DNA of 64,000 nt from Clonostachys chloroleuca (Eukaryota; Ascomycota; Sordariomycetes; Hypocreales; Bionectriaceae). Made by a program: the position numbers and the translations under genes. Below the pieces are notes generated by a model. The model saw only the letters and a program-made list of their open reading frames with translations. It did not search any database and was not told where the DNA came from. The stretch is taken from assembly GCA_037952775.1 (NCBI GenBank), contig JBANAY010000003.1, positions 24,304,001 to 24,368,000 of the forward strand, in the 5' to 3' direction. Every line of letters begins with the position of its first letter. The stretch's first letter is position 1. Shown in pieces: positions 1 to 11,814 of the stretch.

Positions 1-11
1 ACAAAGACACA

Positions 12-1220
12 TCATCCATAGCTTGTTGATCGTCGCGTTCCAAGCTGATATCTTGCCAGTGATCTGAAACCATACTCGCAGCGCTCGTAATACCCATGGC
101 CCTTGAAAACAAGATCGCTCAAACCGGTAGGAGGTGCTAGAGCGACTGATAAGGTGGTCTCCACAACATTTGCAGGTGTAGGGCTATGTTCCGCAGGTTT
201 CGCATCTTGCTGGCCGCACCTCTCTGCGAGCTTTTTAAAGGATTGAAAGAACCGCGTAATTGTTGCAATCGCCAGTGTTGCTATTGATGATTCATCCTCT
301 GCTGAATTCTCTGGAGCCAGGTCTGCTCGTATAAGGAAGTAAATGCCGAGAAGGCATTTACCATTCGATTGGCACAGGCTTATTGCGCTCTCCAACTGGC
401 GAATCATGCTAGAGATGCGATTTACCAATGGACTGAACGACCCATCCTTAGATTGGAATGATACTCGCGCCCTGTAGCTCCTGTAGTAGTCTGGCAGATG
501 TTCGAAATTGACATGGCCTTGAAATTCCCGGAGAAATGTTTGCTTGAAGCTTATTATGTTGATGGAACTCAAGCTCTGTCGCGCACCAGGGACTGCAGGA
601 AGAAATTGGCCCACTGAGAAGAGGATGACACCAACAATTTCGAGATGAGAGTCTATATTGAACACAAGACTCTCATTCCACGATTTGACTGGTATCTGGG
701 GAAGGGTTACTGTCGCGCACATGAGTAGCTTCAGTGTTGACCATGGATAGTTGACTATCTCCACACCATGTCGCTGGAAGAGGGTGGAAAGGTTGGAACA
801 GTCAGTGTGAGAGATGCAGAGGCTTGACGAAAGAGATTTTGGCTCTGTGGTGTTTTTGTTTCTCAGTATGTGGGAAACATTGTCCATAAATGGAGCCTCT
901 ATGACCCAGGGCCGTTCGATGGCGTGATCTAGAAGTAAAGTGGCGATGAATTCAGTGTTATCATCCTTACTATAGTTAAATCCAGCAAGCTCTAACATCC
1001 ATTTCCTGGTACTATCGTCCGTTTTGGCTGCTAATGACTTCTCGACAGAGCTTATCAGTATTCCCAGAAAGATCTTCCGCTCTCGTTGCGAATTGTCAAT
1101 CCCTAGCTGGCGCAGCCTTATCAGCCCCGGACTCAGCTCTGGATGTGAATCGAGAAATTCATCAATAGCTCCTGGGTCGTGAGTCTGATTTACTAGTTTT
1201 GACCCAAGAGAGTCTATCAC
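12..1220 (-). CDS. Hypothetical fungal protein, C-terminal exon
   Basis: An open frame of about 402 codons runs leftwards and ends in TGA at 12-14. I do not recognise the family. The first codon of the long stretch (1218-1220) is GTG, and the frame stays open upstream to about 1285 with no ATG. A possible intron acceptor (branch-like TACTAAG then AACAG on the minus strand) lies near 1281-1307, so this is probably the last exon of a longer gene whose 5' exon I cannot place. The protein is soluble-looking and largely helical, with no signal peptide or membrane segment. Its length and lack of stops argue that it is real. Function unknown. Confidence 0.6.
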   Translation of the reverse strand: MIDSLGSKLVNQTHDPGAIDEFLDSHPELSPGLIRLRQLGIDNSQRERKIFLGILISSVEKSLAAKTDDSTRKWMLELAGFNYSKDDNTEFIATLLLDHAIERPWVIEAPFMDNVSHILRNKNTTEPKSLSSSLCISHTDCSNLSTLFQRHGVEIVNYPWSTLKLLMCATVTLPQIPVKSWNESLVFNIDSHLEIVGVILFSVGQFLPAVPGARQSLSSINIISFKQTFLREFQGHVNFEHLPDYYRSYRARVSFQSKDGSFSPLVNRISSMIRQLESAISLCQSNGKCLLGIYFLIRADLAPENSAEDESSIATLAIATITRFFQSFKKLAERCGQQDAKPAEHSPTPANVVETTLSVALAPPTGLSDLVFKGHGYYERCEYGFRSLARYQLGTRRSTSYG

Positions 1221-1796
1221 AGATTCGGGCGCAAGGATGCGTATCGAAAAGTTCGGGATCGAAGCCTTGTCGGATAGTCTGACTGTTATGCTTGATACAA
1301 CTTAGTATGACGAAATGGGTGTTAGTATTGATATGTTAGCCTTGCAGGAGAACTGCAATCATAGTAAAGACACAGATACATACTTTTATAAAGACATTAA
1401 CTGGGTCGCACACACAAGAGACGGCTACAGATAGAGAAGGTTCAATATTGCGGACGAACAGAACAATCACGCTCATGTTTATTCTGGTTTCTGTCTGCCC
1501 TATTTCTGCCCAAAGAAACACCTGTTAAGGCCTGGGTAAAAATCTCACGTGCAATCTGACAGGCTGACTACTAGGCTTCCATCCCAAAGGCACGAATTGG
1601 CCACACAACAAAACCATGTACATAGGTACCTCTGTATATGCCTTAGGTACCTAAGCACTCAAAGATGTATATAGCCCCATTGTACAAAATTTCCATGATG
1701 AGATAGTGATGTCAGGTATAATCCCGCTGCAATAACTACCTAAGGTACCTAAAGGTGCGACTTCACCGAAGCACATAATGATTGTTCTCTGGTTAC
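1221..1796. other. Intergenic, with GGTACC palindromes
   Basis: No convincing gene is seen. The right half holds several copies of the palindromic core TAGGTACCTA, including a perfect 14-base palindrome CTTAGGTACCTAAG at 1642-1655 and related copies at 1623 and 1736-1753. A 5' exon of the gene to the left may be hidden here, but I cannot define it. Confidence 0.5.
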
Positions 1797-2895
1797 CTAA
1801 TCAAACACGAATCGTTGCCCTGTGAGCTTTTCACTCAATGCCCACAGGCGATTCGCGTCCACGGCATCCCTGGTCCAGCAGTAAACCTCCTTGATGTCTA
1901 CCACCGCACTGTTGGCGAGATACGCGCCGTTTTGATCCTTCAGGTCGGGCGAGAACGCACCAAACACATAGGTCGATGCACCTTGGGATGGTGTCTGGAA
2001 CTTGGGCCAAATCCAGTACTTGGAGTGGCCCTGCTGGTGGTCAAGTTGGTCTGTGGAATCGAGTGTGATTAGCCTCCCACCATATTGATCCCCATCTGGG
2101 GTTGGACAGCAACGTACCCAATTCCTGAACATCCCCATCAGCCATGTATCTGGCCAGATGAGTGTCCATGATCACACCCGGATGAAGGCTGACAGCGGTC
2201 AAGTTCCGGTGGCCGAGTCTATCTGCCAACGCTTTGGTATACAGCATCAGCGCCGACTTGGATTGCCCGTACGAGAGCCATCGATTATAGTTTTTGCCTT
2301 CCTATATCGTATGAAAATGAGCAGCCGAGTCTCGATGATGCTTGAGTTGGCCATCACTTACACCAAAGTCTAGGTCCCCAAATCGTACCGGGCTGAAGCG
2401 ACAGCCTTCGCTGGAAATATTGACAACTCGGATAGGCAGGCTCCTAGCAAGCATATCCGGTAGAAGGAGGTTTGTGAGGACAAAATTCCCAAGATAATTG
2501 ATTGCAAACGTACTCTCAATGCCATCGACGGTCTTGGAGTATGGAGCCGCCATGATGGCAGCACTGTTAACGATTATATCAATCTTCTCATTGAGGGAGC
2601 GGATCGTCTCAGCCGCTTCTCGAACCTGACCAAGAGACTCGAGGTCCAGATGAACCTTGTAAGTTCTGATGGATGGGTTCTTCGCTTTGATTGCCTGTGC
2701 TGTTTCCTCACACTTGGCAAGATCGCGGCCAGCCAGGATGAAACATGCTGGTTGGTACTGTGCGATCCCAGCCGCAAAGACCGCGCCGAGACTCTTGGGG
2801 CTTGCCCCGGTCAGAAAAATGGTCTTGCCGATAATTTGCGGCTTGAGGTCCGCTGCAACCTCCTCGGTGGTTGTCTCGTCGTTGTAAGAAGGCAT
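1797..2895 (-). CDS. Short-chain dehydrogenase/reductase (SDR)
   Basis: Three exons on the minus strand, 2895-2362, 2301-2118 and 2050-1797, give a protein of 323 residues. Both introns (2361-2302, 60 bp; 2117-2051, 67 bp) have GT...AG ends and restore the frame exactly. The N-terminus has the Rossmann nucleotide-binding motif TGASPKSLG, then an NSAA motif in place of NNAG, and the catalytic YGQSK (YxxxK) lies just after the first intron. These mark an NAD(P)-dependent oxidoreductase of the fungal retinol-dehydrogenase-like group, whose usual length is about 320-340 residues. ATG at 2895 is preferred over 2982 because relatives start close to this point. Substrate unknown. It is divergent from the regulator at 3489, so the two may share a promoter. 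Confidence 0.85.
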
Positions 2896-3488
2896 GACGT
2901 CGATTTGTATTGTGGAAAAATGGGAGCACAGATTGAAGTCTTGAAGATATCTTGATAGAATACGCAGTGAACGACTTCCCATAAGAGGCCGGCTCCCAGC
3001 CTGCCCTTATACACATGCTGCCCTTAAAGCACTGCTATATTGGATGAAACTTTTCGTGCCGAACTGTATCTTTCGTGATCCATTTTCTCCTCTTTTGACC
3101 GAATTTACAAGTAATGACTGCCGATTTGGGACATAATGTAGAACATCAGTCGGAGTCCCGCGATGATCAGAGGCGACACTTGCAAACAACAAGGTGTCCA
3201 TTAGCTTGGCAGGTTAATGTGGGCACGCCATAACGAGCCTTTCCCCCTTCTGGCCGATTTATTTCGTATTGGTTTCCTCTTTGAGTGCTTTGTAATCCTC
3301 CTGCTGGGACCCATCGATCGATTGATGTCCCTTGTTCTCATACAAATCATCCTTTTGCTGGTCTGTCGCCATCGAGGGACTCAAATTCTAACCATCGACC
3401 CTCGCATGATTTCCAAAATTCGATTGAATTTCTAGTAGTTGCTGCCCTTTCAAGGTCAAAGGCTTGTTTATTGAGACGCGGAGTTACC
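2896..3488. other. Divergent promoter region
   Basis: This spacer separates the leftward SDR and the rightward transcription factor. Nothing in it has convincing coding character, and it probably holds both promoters. Confidence 0.45.
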
Positions 3489-5597
3489 ATGGCGCCCGCT
3501 CCGACGGAGATTGTCTTCTCCCTTGCCCAGGGCACCAACAATACCATCACTGGCCAAGCACATTCGTTCAGCTATGAAAATGGTCCCGTCAAGGTTCCCG
3601 GACCGTGGAAACGAGGGCGCCCAAGGATTAGTAAGCTCTCACTTGGAGCTCGTGATTTGACAGAATGTAGACTTACCGTCGTGATTAGCCGGGAAGAAAC
3701 TTGCAGAGCCACCATTCCAGTTTATCGAGACCTCCAAGGAGAAAGGACAGATAGATGCTGCGTCTCGGTCTAAGATTCGTAGTCATGCCAGGAAGAGAAG
3801 AGTGCATCCAGACAGTGAATTACCCAGAACTTATCACCATGGAATTGGGAAAGAAGCTAATCATTTGGATAGCCTTCCAACTGCCGCCTAAGGGCCTCTT
3901 TCAGGGAAACTTGCAACAGATCTCGGGAGTGGATCCCTTTGGTACAGCATGCATTCCTCTAGACTCCTATATGCTCGATCTTCTCTCTCTCCGTACGTAG
4001 CCTGTTCACCCTTTTGTCTTTTTCCTTGCGGTAAAATGGAGCTCAGAGATATTGACATTCGCAGTCGCCACCAGATTATGGACGTATATGTACTCTTTGG
4101 AGGAAGTTTGCGGTTGGAATCCGATTCAAAACTACTGGCTCCCCATAGCCTTTCACGATGCTGCGCTCATGCACTCTTTCCTGGCTTGTACCGACTCGTA
4201 CGTGAAGGGATATGCAGCTGGCGAAGTAGGGGCGTTTGGGTTGCATCATCTTCAACAAGTCATATGCATCGTAAACAAACGCCTCACCAACGGCGAGACC
4301 CCGATTTCTAGAGGAACTGTCGCAGTAATTTCTGGAATCTCGTTGCTCGAGGTAAAAATTGACTCTGAACTTGATATTTACCATTGATTTGAAACATTGA
4401 CGCTATTGCAGCAGGGCCCTGGGCGTCACCGCCACTGGAGAACACATATGAAGGGTTTGAAGGCTTTGGTGGAACTTTCTGGTGGTTTAGACTCATTTGC
4501 GTCGGAACCATTGATTATGCAGAAGATATACCGGTGTGTCTGTTGCGGTGTTGTTATGAGAAGGCGAGGGCTTGGCTGACCGATCATGTCGCAGGGCGGA
4601 CCTATATGGCTCCATGGATGCCGGAGAGCTCCCATTTTTCAGCGGACCAGTTGGAGTTATTGATAACATATATGGGTTAGTTTCTCGCATGAATGAATTT
4701 TCCTGCTTGGGGATTGAGAGTATGTCTAACATAACTGCGCGCAGTATAGAGAATCGCCACAACCGAGGCGACACACAGACTCTCTATCCCCTTCCATCAA
4801 CTGGTGGTGACTGTCCTGTCGCCACCCTACAAAGGGGGCTACAGAGCAAAAAGCTCGCCCTGATATGCGACACATTTGACTTCGATCTGTCTTTGACCAC
4901 TTGTATCCGAGGGCTAGACGAAATATCGCACTTTTGGATAACGAAAAAGTCGACTTCTCCTCAGACCGATTCTGGCAGTGCTAGCACAGGCGGAGATGAC
5001 CCGTCACTTCACGAAATAGCACAAATGAGACGCCTACTGACCAGTATACAATATAAGCTTGTTTTAGCCGCCAAGAATGCGCAAGAAATGGACTGGTGCC
5101 CTTTCCAGATATCAATCTATGAGCTTCTCAGGGTAACTCTCATCATATACGCACTGACGATACTGAAAGAACGCCCGCAAACGACATCCATTGGGAAGAC
5201 AGTTTCTAGCTCCTTTCTTCGAGCGTTCGTCTCTGCTATTGAAATGGCAAAACTTGTTAAAGTTTCCCAATCAGACCAGTCGGAGGCTGATGAGACCCGG
5301 AAGAGAATCGACACATGCCCATTTTCGCCACTGCAGACTCTTCTCCCGATCGACTTTTTCATGTGGTCGATTTTCCTCGCGGTTGCGCTTCTACCAACAG
5401 GAAGTGAGTTTCAGGAAGGAAAAGAAGTGAAGACGGCACTTCTGAATGTGTTCTCCAGCTTGATCGGTATCCAAACCCAGCAACGAGATGAAATAAAGTC
5501 CCAGGTCTCTCAATATTTATGGATATCCTATATTCATAATGATATGTTTGATTCCTTTTGGTCCGACCTTGGAGATTTGGAACCGAGCACAGTCTAA
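3489..5597 (+). CDS. Fungal-specific transcription factor domain protein, possible frame break
   Basis: Exons 3489-3630, 3707-about 3801, about 3905-3992, 4065-4351, 4412-4535, 4595-4675 and 4745-5597 can be joined. An early segment IRSHARKR and later segments such as ALMHSFLACTDSYVKGY and MKGLKALVELSGGLDS match the fungal regulator family with a C-terminal fungal transcription-factor domain. No Zn2Cys6 cluster is visible, which is usual in this family. The reading frame changes between about 3800 and 3905. A 103-bp intron (weak donor GTGCAT at 3802, branch GCTAAT, acceptor TTTCAG at 3904) would fix it, otherwise it is a one-base frameshift. Likely a nuclear regulator; targets unknown. The last exon ends in TAA at 5595-5597. 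Confidence 0.7.
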
Positions 5598-6031
5598 TCC
5601 ATACTGTAGCTTGTCTAGATCATTCTTACTAGTATATCTTTAGATATAGTAGCCTTACCTCAATTACGTATTTACTATATTAGCAAAGAATCCTTTTAAT
5701 GCATTAACATATTTTTCAAATACCCTAGCTGAAAGTCATGGTAATACGAAAAACAGCCTTAAATTGAAGCTTTCGGGATACCTTAACTATAGTGAACAGA
5801 ATTAAGAAATGTTAAAGAACATAGTATTTCCTCCCAAGAATAGCTATAATGCTTGAAGAGGAAATGAAGAAACTCTCTCATCCTCTTCTCTCTACTTACC
5901 TTATCTAGATGAATTATATTTCATTTTTGAAAATGTAGGCTAGCGAAATCATTGATATCCTTTCACAATCTAAAGATGAATCAATGAACACGCTTGACAA
6001 TTTACATGTGACTTTGGAAGTCCACTGATGA
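5598..6031. other. AT-rich convergent intergenic region
   Basis: An AT-rich spacer between the ends of two convergent genes. It contains several TATATAG/ATAGTA-rich stretches and no supported gene. It probably carries both 3' ends. Confidence 0.5.
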
Positions 6032-6521
6032 TTACCGAGAGACAAGCGACTTAAGGTTGTTATTTTCAATAACCTCGTTCTCGATAAGCCTTCCAATCTC
6101 CTGGATCTTCCCATCTCGTAACTCATATCGAACTACTGTTGGGATATTGTGAATGTTCCACTTGGTCCGAAAATAATTGTCTGGCTTCTTGTATCTATTC
6201 CCGCAACTGGCGGTTAGTGTGTCGAGTTGCCTAGCAAGAAGTGGGTGGAGCGTTGAAATGCCAATTCCAATAATAAATCAAGAGAAGCTACAATGGAACC
6301 TACTCGATTCTAGGACCAACTTCGATGTAGGCTGCCTCTGGGCTACTAGGCCCGGAAAATGTCTGATTCAGTAGTGGCAAGGCTGCGCGGACGTCAGAGC
6401 ACCATGGCTGTTTAGTCTCGGGGTCATCGGGGGACAGGAACACAACAAAGAGAGGCTTATCCTGTGACACCGCGAGAGCTGACTCAGAGTCAGGCAAGCT
6501 GAAGCCTTTAAGAATGGGCAT
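6032..6521 (-). CDS. Thioredoxin-like protein (DUF953/TXNDC17 type)
   Basis: Two exons, 6521-6304 and 6194-6032, joined across an intron with GTAGGT donor, CTAAC branch and TAG acceptor, give 126 residues, the usual size of this family. The start is the ATG at 6519-6521; a few in-frame codons lie upstream but without ATG. The motif PWCSDVRAALP occupies the place of the WCPDC active site, so the first cysteine is kept and the second is replaced by valine. FRTKWNIHNIPTVVRYE near the C-terminus is the typical cis-proline (IPT) region of the thioredoxin fold. Expected to be a cytosolic small redox protein, although a two-cysteine disulfide reductase mechanism is not possible with only one motif cysteine. 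Confidence 0.8.
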
Positions 6522-7118
6522 GATGGTAGATGGTAAGAGGTCAGAATTGGAGAATTTACTCAAGAAGTAAGAATGCCTTAGAATGAGGTCTGTAGATTAG
6601 TACCAACCCCGGACTTCTATAGCCTACTTATACTCCAAATGGCCATGAAAAAGGTGATCTTGGGAGCCGATTGATGGCGTGATTGGAGCTGGGCATGTCG
6701 TCAGCGATTCCTTGCGGTGGGTTAGACTAGGGAACCCACCTCAACTCTCCACAGCGGAGGGGGTATTCAACTGTCATTACATATTTTGGAAGTACATAAG
6801 AATACGGAAGAGAAAGAGAATAATAGAGTTTAACAACAATGAAGCTGCTAGGGCCCGACAACTCAACGCAATGAAGAAGTACATAAGAATAATGTACGTT
6901 AAGTCAAATGCCAAATATCAAAGATTGATTTTTTGATCTTTTGGGATCTGGTTTCGTTTCATTATTGGGGCATGACTGAATGTGTCAGCTTTGAACCCGT
7001 AGCAGAAAGACGTTGTCGTTCGTTTACTAACAGAATGGCTTCATTTAGACTGCATGTAAATAGATGCCAGGACAATAAGTTTGACTTATGAATATTCTAA
7101 CTGATAAATGTAATCAAG
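6522..7118. other. Intergenic region with a dispersed repeat
   Basis: No gene is supported. It holds one copy of a repeat also found at 20822-20920, described separately. Confidence 0.5.
6790..6898 (+). repeat. Dispersed repeat copy A with flanking direct repeat
   Basis: A core of about 60 bases, including AGGGCCCGACAACTCAAC, is nearly the same as one at 20840-20905. The core is bracketed by a direct repeat of GAAGTACATAAGAATA (first copy near 6790, second near 6877; period 87), so each copy looks like slightly more than one unit of a former tandem repeat. Confidence 0.7.
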
Positions 7119-9199
7119 TTATTGATTAGTATCAAGGGAAACTATGACACGAAACCCATTGCCACGCCAGAACCCGGCTGGTTCAAGACTTCCCCTATAC
7201 GTGCAGTTCGCCTTCAACTCCCCGCTGGAGAAGCAACCTCCTCTCAATACCCTACGCATTGATTCTTCACATCTCATATCCTCCCTTCCGTCTTTAATAG
7301 TCCAAGGATATTGAAACGAGGGCGTCGCCATGTCAGGGCCCCAAAGTGTGGTACACCACTCCCAGACTTGACCAGTCATGTCGTAGCATCCAAATGGCGA
7401 GCGACTGTTTGGGAACAATCCCACTGCACATTTATTATTGAGTCCCAGATCTTCGCAATTGGAAGCGTCCGCTGCCCATATGGGACCCCAAGGGTAAAAT
7501 GATCTCTGCTGGGCATGTCCCAACCTGATTCCCTCTACATGCTCGCTCCCATTGGGGTTCTGTTGGAAGTTGGACCACATCCCTTGGCCCAATTTTCCCC
7601 GATTTTCGCCAATGAGATGTTAACCATACACAGTAAGCTTGAGCATCGTACCATGTGACATCTGTTGCTGGTGTGTTTTGTGTTTCAGCGTCATCCCCGT
7701 CAGGGCTTACCCATGCCCGACCCGTCTCTTGGATGAATTTTAGATAGTTGGCATTGACGACCGGAAAAATGCCAATACGAAACTCATCTAGCTCGAGCTC
7801 ATACGGAGGTGCCGAGTTTGGGTGGCTAGCTGAGCCGTGAGGGCTCCGCCCTTTTGGGATGACTGCCAGCGCTTCAAGATCTCGTGGATCACCAAGCCGA
7901 GATAAAATGCGCCCAGCCATGACACGCTCTGGAACAGATAGACTGCCCTCCTCAAGGATCTCGAGTAATCTAGATCTGGCAGATGCAGCTTGTAGTATTG
8001 TCTTGCATATCGATGAAGTCTGCCGCGAGCAAGGCCACGCGCTGGGAAGCTAACCCAGACTCCGTATGCAACATGTTGTCAACAAGCGATTTCCGCATAC
8101 GGTGGTTGGACATTCGATGAAGGAGGCTTTTGACGATAGGCTGTGCTGTTAAAGAATCGTAGCCAAGAACTTGTAGTGTGGCATCTGGCCTTGAAGTCAA
8201 ATATTTGGCAACTAATAGATCTCGAAACACCCGAGAGGACATGAAAGGCTGTTGAACCACGCTGGAGGGTGCTCCATCGTACTTGCCATAGAACGCATTG
8301 TATGCATTCAGGAGAAGTTCTTCAAGATCACCTGCCGATTTGATGTACTCTTCGATCCACGTATCCAAAACCGCTTCGTTTGTCTCTCCCTCACTATTAC
8401 AGGAGAACGACATGGCAAATATGGCTGGCAATGCAGCTGCACTTCCCAAACCCAAGGACGGGAGTGAAGGTGAGAGGCCATGTTGGAAGCGAGAAATGGC
8501 CTGAAGTCTCTGCGACTGCAATAGAGGCAACAGCTGCTGTCGGGCAAGGCCACTCGGTAGCATCCAGTTGTGAAGTTTTTCTTGTCGCCCCAACACGAGT
8601 AGACGAGTCGCTTGCGAAGCTCTTATAATTTCGACGATTGAAGACAGTAGACCGAGACCGCCCTCTCCCGAGGCTTCAATTGAATCCAATATATATAGGA
8701 TCTCCTGATTCTTTCTCGCTGGCCCTCTCTCTGACCATGCCTGGAGAGAATTAGGGAGTTCCTTTGCAAACCGATGCAAAGTTTTTAAATTCTCGATAGT
8801 GACAAGGTATGGGACGATTCTGCTTCCATCCCATATCTCCTCACGCGCTTCTCCGTCTTCGTTCCGGATCACCGATTTCCACTCGTACGCAAAACCCGTA
8901 GCAAAACTGAAGCAAATATGCTTGGCCAGTGTTGTCTTTCCAGCTCCGCTTGGCCCGCTGAGCAGCAGGGTTCGATTGTCCCGGACACCTTCCAGGGCCG
9001 TGAAGTAGACCGCAGCCTCTCGTTTGTCCCCAGGTCTTCGCTTCCGTAAGCCTTTTGCTGCCTTGTCTTCGAATGTAAGATTTATCAACAGCGGAATGTA
9101 GCCATTTTCGACGTCGAGGAGTGCTCTGTTCGGCTGGACGAGAAGCCTCTCCTTGCCGAGTTCAGCCGCCGTGGCTTCGCGCACTTGCCATTGATCCAT
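7119..9199 (-). pseudogene. P-loop (STAND-like) NTPase fused to a formylglycine-generating-enzyme-like domain, two frameshifts
   Basis: The start is ATG at 9197-9199. About 95 residues in, GPSGAGKTT is a Walker A motif, followed by LYILDSIE, a Walker B-like strand. The C-terminal third is a formylglycine-generating sulfatase-modifying (FGE/SUMF1) fold: ATDVTWYDAQAYCVWL, LPTEPQWERACRG, SPFGCYDMTGQVWEWC and RRVLRGGCFSS are its signature blocks. Such NTPase-FGE fusions occur in other filamentous fungi, where the function is unproven; a role as a sensor is only a guess. Two one-base frame changes, near 7990-7997 and near 7510-7530, separate the three open pieces. No splice sites explain them, so the gene is either broken or misread. 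The stop is TAA at 7119-7121. Confidence 0.75.
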
Positions 9200-9778
9200 G
9201 GTTTTTATAAGGTTCAACGTCGGACTATTAGCAGGATTAAACCCTAAATTGAGGTGCAAAAGTATCCCGAGGGTGGAGGGTTTGTAATGGCAAGTTAGAA
9301 GGAGGAGTTTGACCCAGGCAATGTGGGTAGCACACCAGGCAGATGACCAACCTCCAGCTGGACTGTGTTTTCCGATATCAGTGGGGGCGGCATTTATCGA
9401 GTGGGCTATGTGCTGGCAGTGCCTTGAGCGGCATTTTAAAATTAGCTTCTCGAACCGTCACCTGGTCACGCATATATCCATCCTAGGTATAAAGGCTCCT
9501 TTACCAGACAGACTCATAAATTTGAACCCTGCCAGATGAACAACGAGTGGGTTTATGTTGATTACTTGCTACAGATCTTTAAATCAAGCCCCGTATACTC
9601 ATTATTGATTCGCCTGCTTTTTCCATATGCTGACAAGATTACGGGCTGAATTTATGAACCTTCATCACTCCCTTTATGATCCCTGATAAACTACACACCA
9701 TGGCCCTTATTATCTTCTGCAAAATGAAGGGTCACATATTATTTCTACAGGTCTAAGCTAACGTATGATGACAACTTC
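9200..9778. other. Intergenic
   Basis: No supported gene. It holds the promoter of the NTPase fusion and the 3' end of the leftward MFS gene. Confidence 0.45.
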
Positions 9779-11814
9779 TCATGGGTCTGACTCCTTTGTT
9801 AAGCTTGGTTGCGGAGGAGCTACCTCAGTTGAACGTGAAGAAGCAATTTTGCCTTCTTTTCGCCTAAAGATCATGTCAGCCACACGTTTTGACACATAAA
9901 AAACATTTAGAACTGACTCTTTCCTCGCATAGAGATACCTCATCAAAATTATGCTTATAATGGCGATGCCTCCAAACAAGATGAGAATTTGATACCCATA
10001 CTTGTATTTTGGCGCATCATAGGTTGGGAAAAGGACAACTATGTTCGTTAATCAGCTATTTCCTTGCTCCAGGGGTCTTCATTCTACTTACGAGGTACCC
10101 AGAGAACCCAAGCGTATGATACGACATTAGCAGTGGCAACCAGCAGCTGCCTCCTATTATTGTCCCCAGCGTTGAGGCCATAAGCCCAGCTCTAGAATTG
10201 TTGTCAGCCGTAATTGTCCATCGTTTAATAGATTGATAAGCTCACAATCAGTACAGGGGTTGCAGCCGATCCGGCGTAAGAGATGTAGTATGAAAACATC
10301 AGGGCTGACTTGGGGATATCCCAAACAGATAGCAGAATATTTGCAAGTATCATTAAGACCTGGAGAACCAGAATCAACCAGAAGTATTGCTTCGTGCGAT
10401 CCGCAATCATGCCCCAGGCCACTGTTACAACAATGGCGAGCGCGTTACCTCCAGTCGGCAGGTAGTTGGTCTCGACGACACTGTATCCCTCATGCTTTAA
10501 CCACAAATTGAAATAACTTGTGGAAGTATGGCATGCAGCCACCATCCTTGCTCAAATATCAACATCACACGCCATTCCGTTCAAGTCCAAGCAGTGGGGA
10601 AGACTTACGTATAAGGGATGACAAACATCCAAATCTCCCATCCCAAGTAGATGCGCTTGATCTCTGACCAATTCAGTTTTATTTGACGAGTCTGCCCGAA
10701 CTTCTCGATTCTTTCTAGACCGTATTGAATATGCTGAAAGCTCAAATGTATTAGCAACTAAACAAAATTCCAAAGAAGAATGAACGAAATACCCTTTTCG
10801 ACCAGTAGAACGCTTTGGTGTTGTGAGGGTGATCAGGCAAGCCGAAGAATCCCCAAAACGCAATTGGCAGAGAGATGATTCCATCCATGATGAACAGCCA
10901 TCGCCAGCCTGCTAGCCCTGAACGGCCGTTCATACTGGTGTATAAGCCAGCCTGGAGATAGCCACTGAACATGCTGGCGATCGATTCAACCTCAAGGAGG
11001 ATGGCTAATCGCTTGGTAAGCTCCTTGGGGCCATACCAGCTTCCCAGCATGGCGATGTAGCCTGGGAATGCACAGGCCTCAGCCAATCCCGTCAAAAACC
11101 GCAAAGCATACATCTTTATATCAATTTGAGTTAGCGCCCACAAAACTGACAGTGTGACATGAGTAGGATACCTACCACTTTGATGCTGTGAGTGAAACCC
11201 ATCCCAATTGCCAAGGCTGACCAAATCACCTCGCAAACCGGAATTAGGATGGAGGGTCGGACAACGCTCAGAGATGTCATCTGTGCTGGCACGGCTCCAA
11301 CCATAATGCCCAGACTAAACCATGTATTAAGCCAGTTGCGCTCGTTTCCATATAACTGAAGATCTTCCTGCATTCCGCTGACGAATGCGTTACCTGTATG
11401 CAGATATGTCAGAATACGTCCCATTTCAAGGTGTATGTTTGCTGGCTTACTGTAGTTTGTCTGATCCAAGTACTTAATGAAGTATCCGAGGAGAACAGTT
11501 GGACTATTAGCCAGTATTTAGTAGAGTGGTCCCGGAATCTAACACGCTCAACTGAGAATGACCTTAACTTACAAGAAGATCATATCCAGTCGCCTAACAT
11601 AGCTGCGATACTCTGGGTCGCCGTCAATAGAGTCCCAGAAGAAGCTTGCAAATCGACGCCATTTTGAGCTGGACTTGACATCGGGTTCAACCTCTGGGAC
11701 GGTAGTGGACACGGCAATCGCTGACGACTTTGCTGTATCGTGGCCGTGCTCTGAGAGGGAGGATCTACTCTGTTCAGGAGCAGGGTGAACCTTGCTTGAA
11801 GTTGTTTCGGCCAT
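9779..11814 (-). CDS. MFS permease, Dal5/anion:cation symporter family
   Basis: A multi-exon gene starting at ATG 11812-11814 and ending in TGA at 9779-9781. The first three exons (11814-11573, 11503-11451, then from 11393) join cleanly and read through LGYFIKYLDQTNY, the TM1 signature of the allantoate/pantothenate/vitamin permease group. Later blocks such as RFLTGLAEACAFPGY and GWRWLFIMDGIISLP are the family's TM4 and TM6 signatures, and TVAWGMIADRTKQ is the loop after TM8. About 12 membrane segments and a long soluble N-terminus are visible. It should import a small organic anion or nitrogen compound at the plasma membrane. I saw no internal stop. It is divergent from the solute-binding-protein gene at 12752 across about 0.94 kb. 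Confidence 0.85.
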
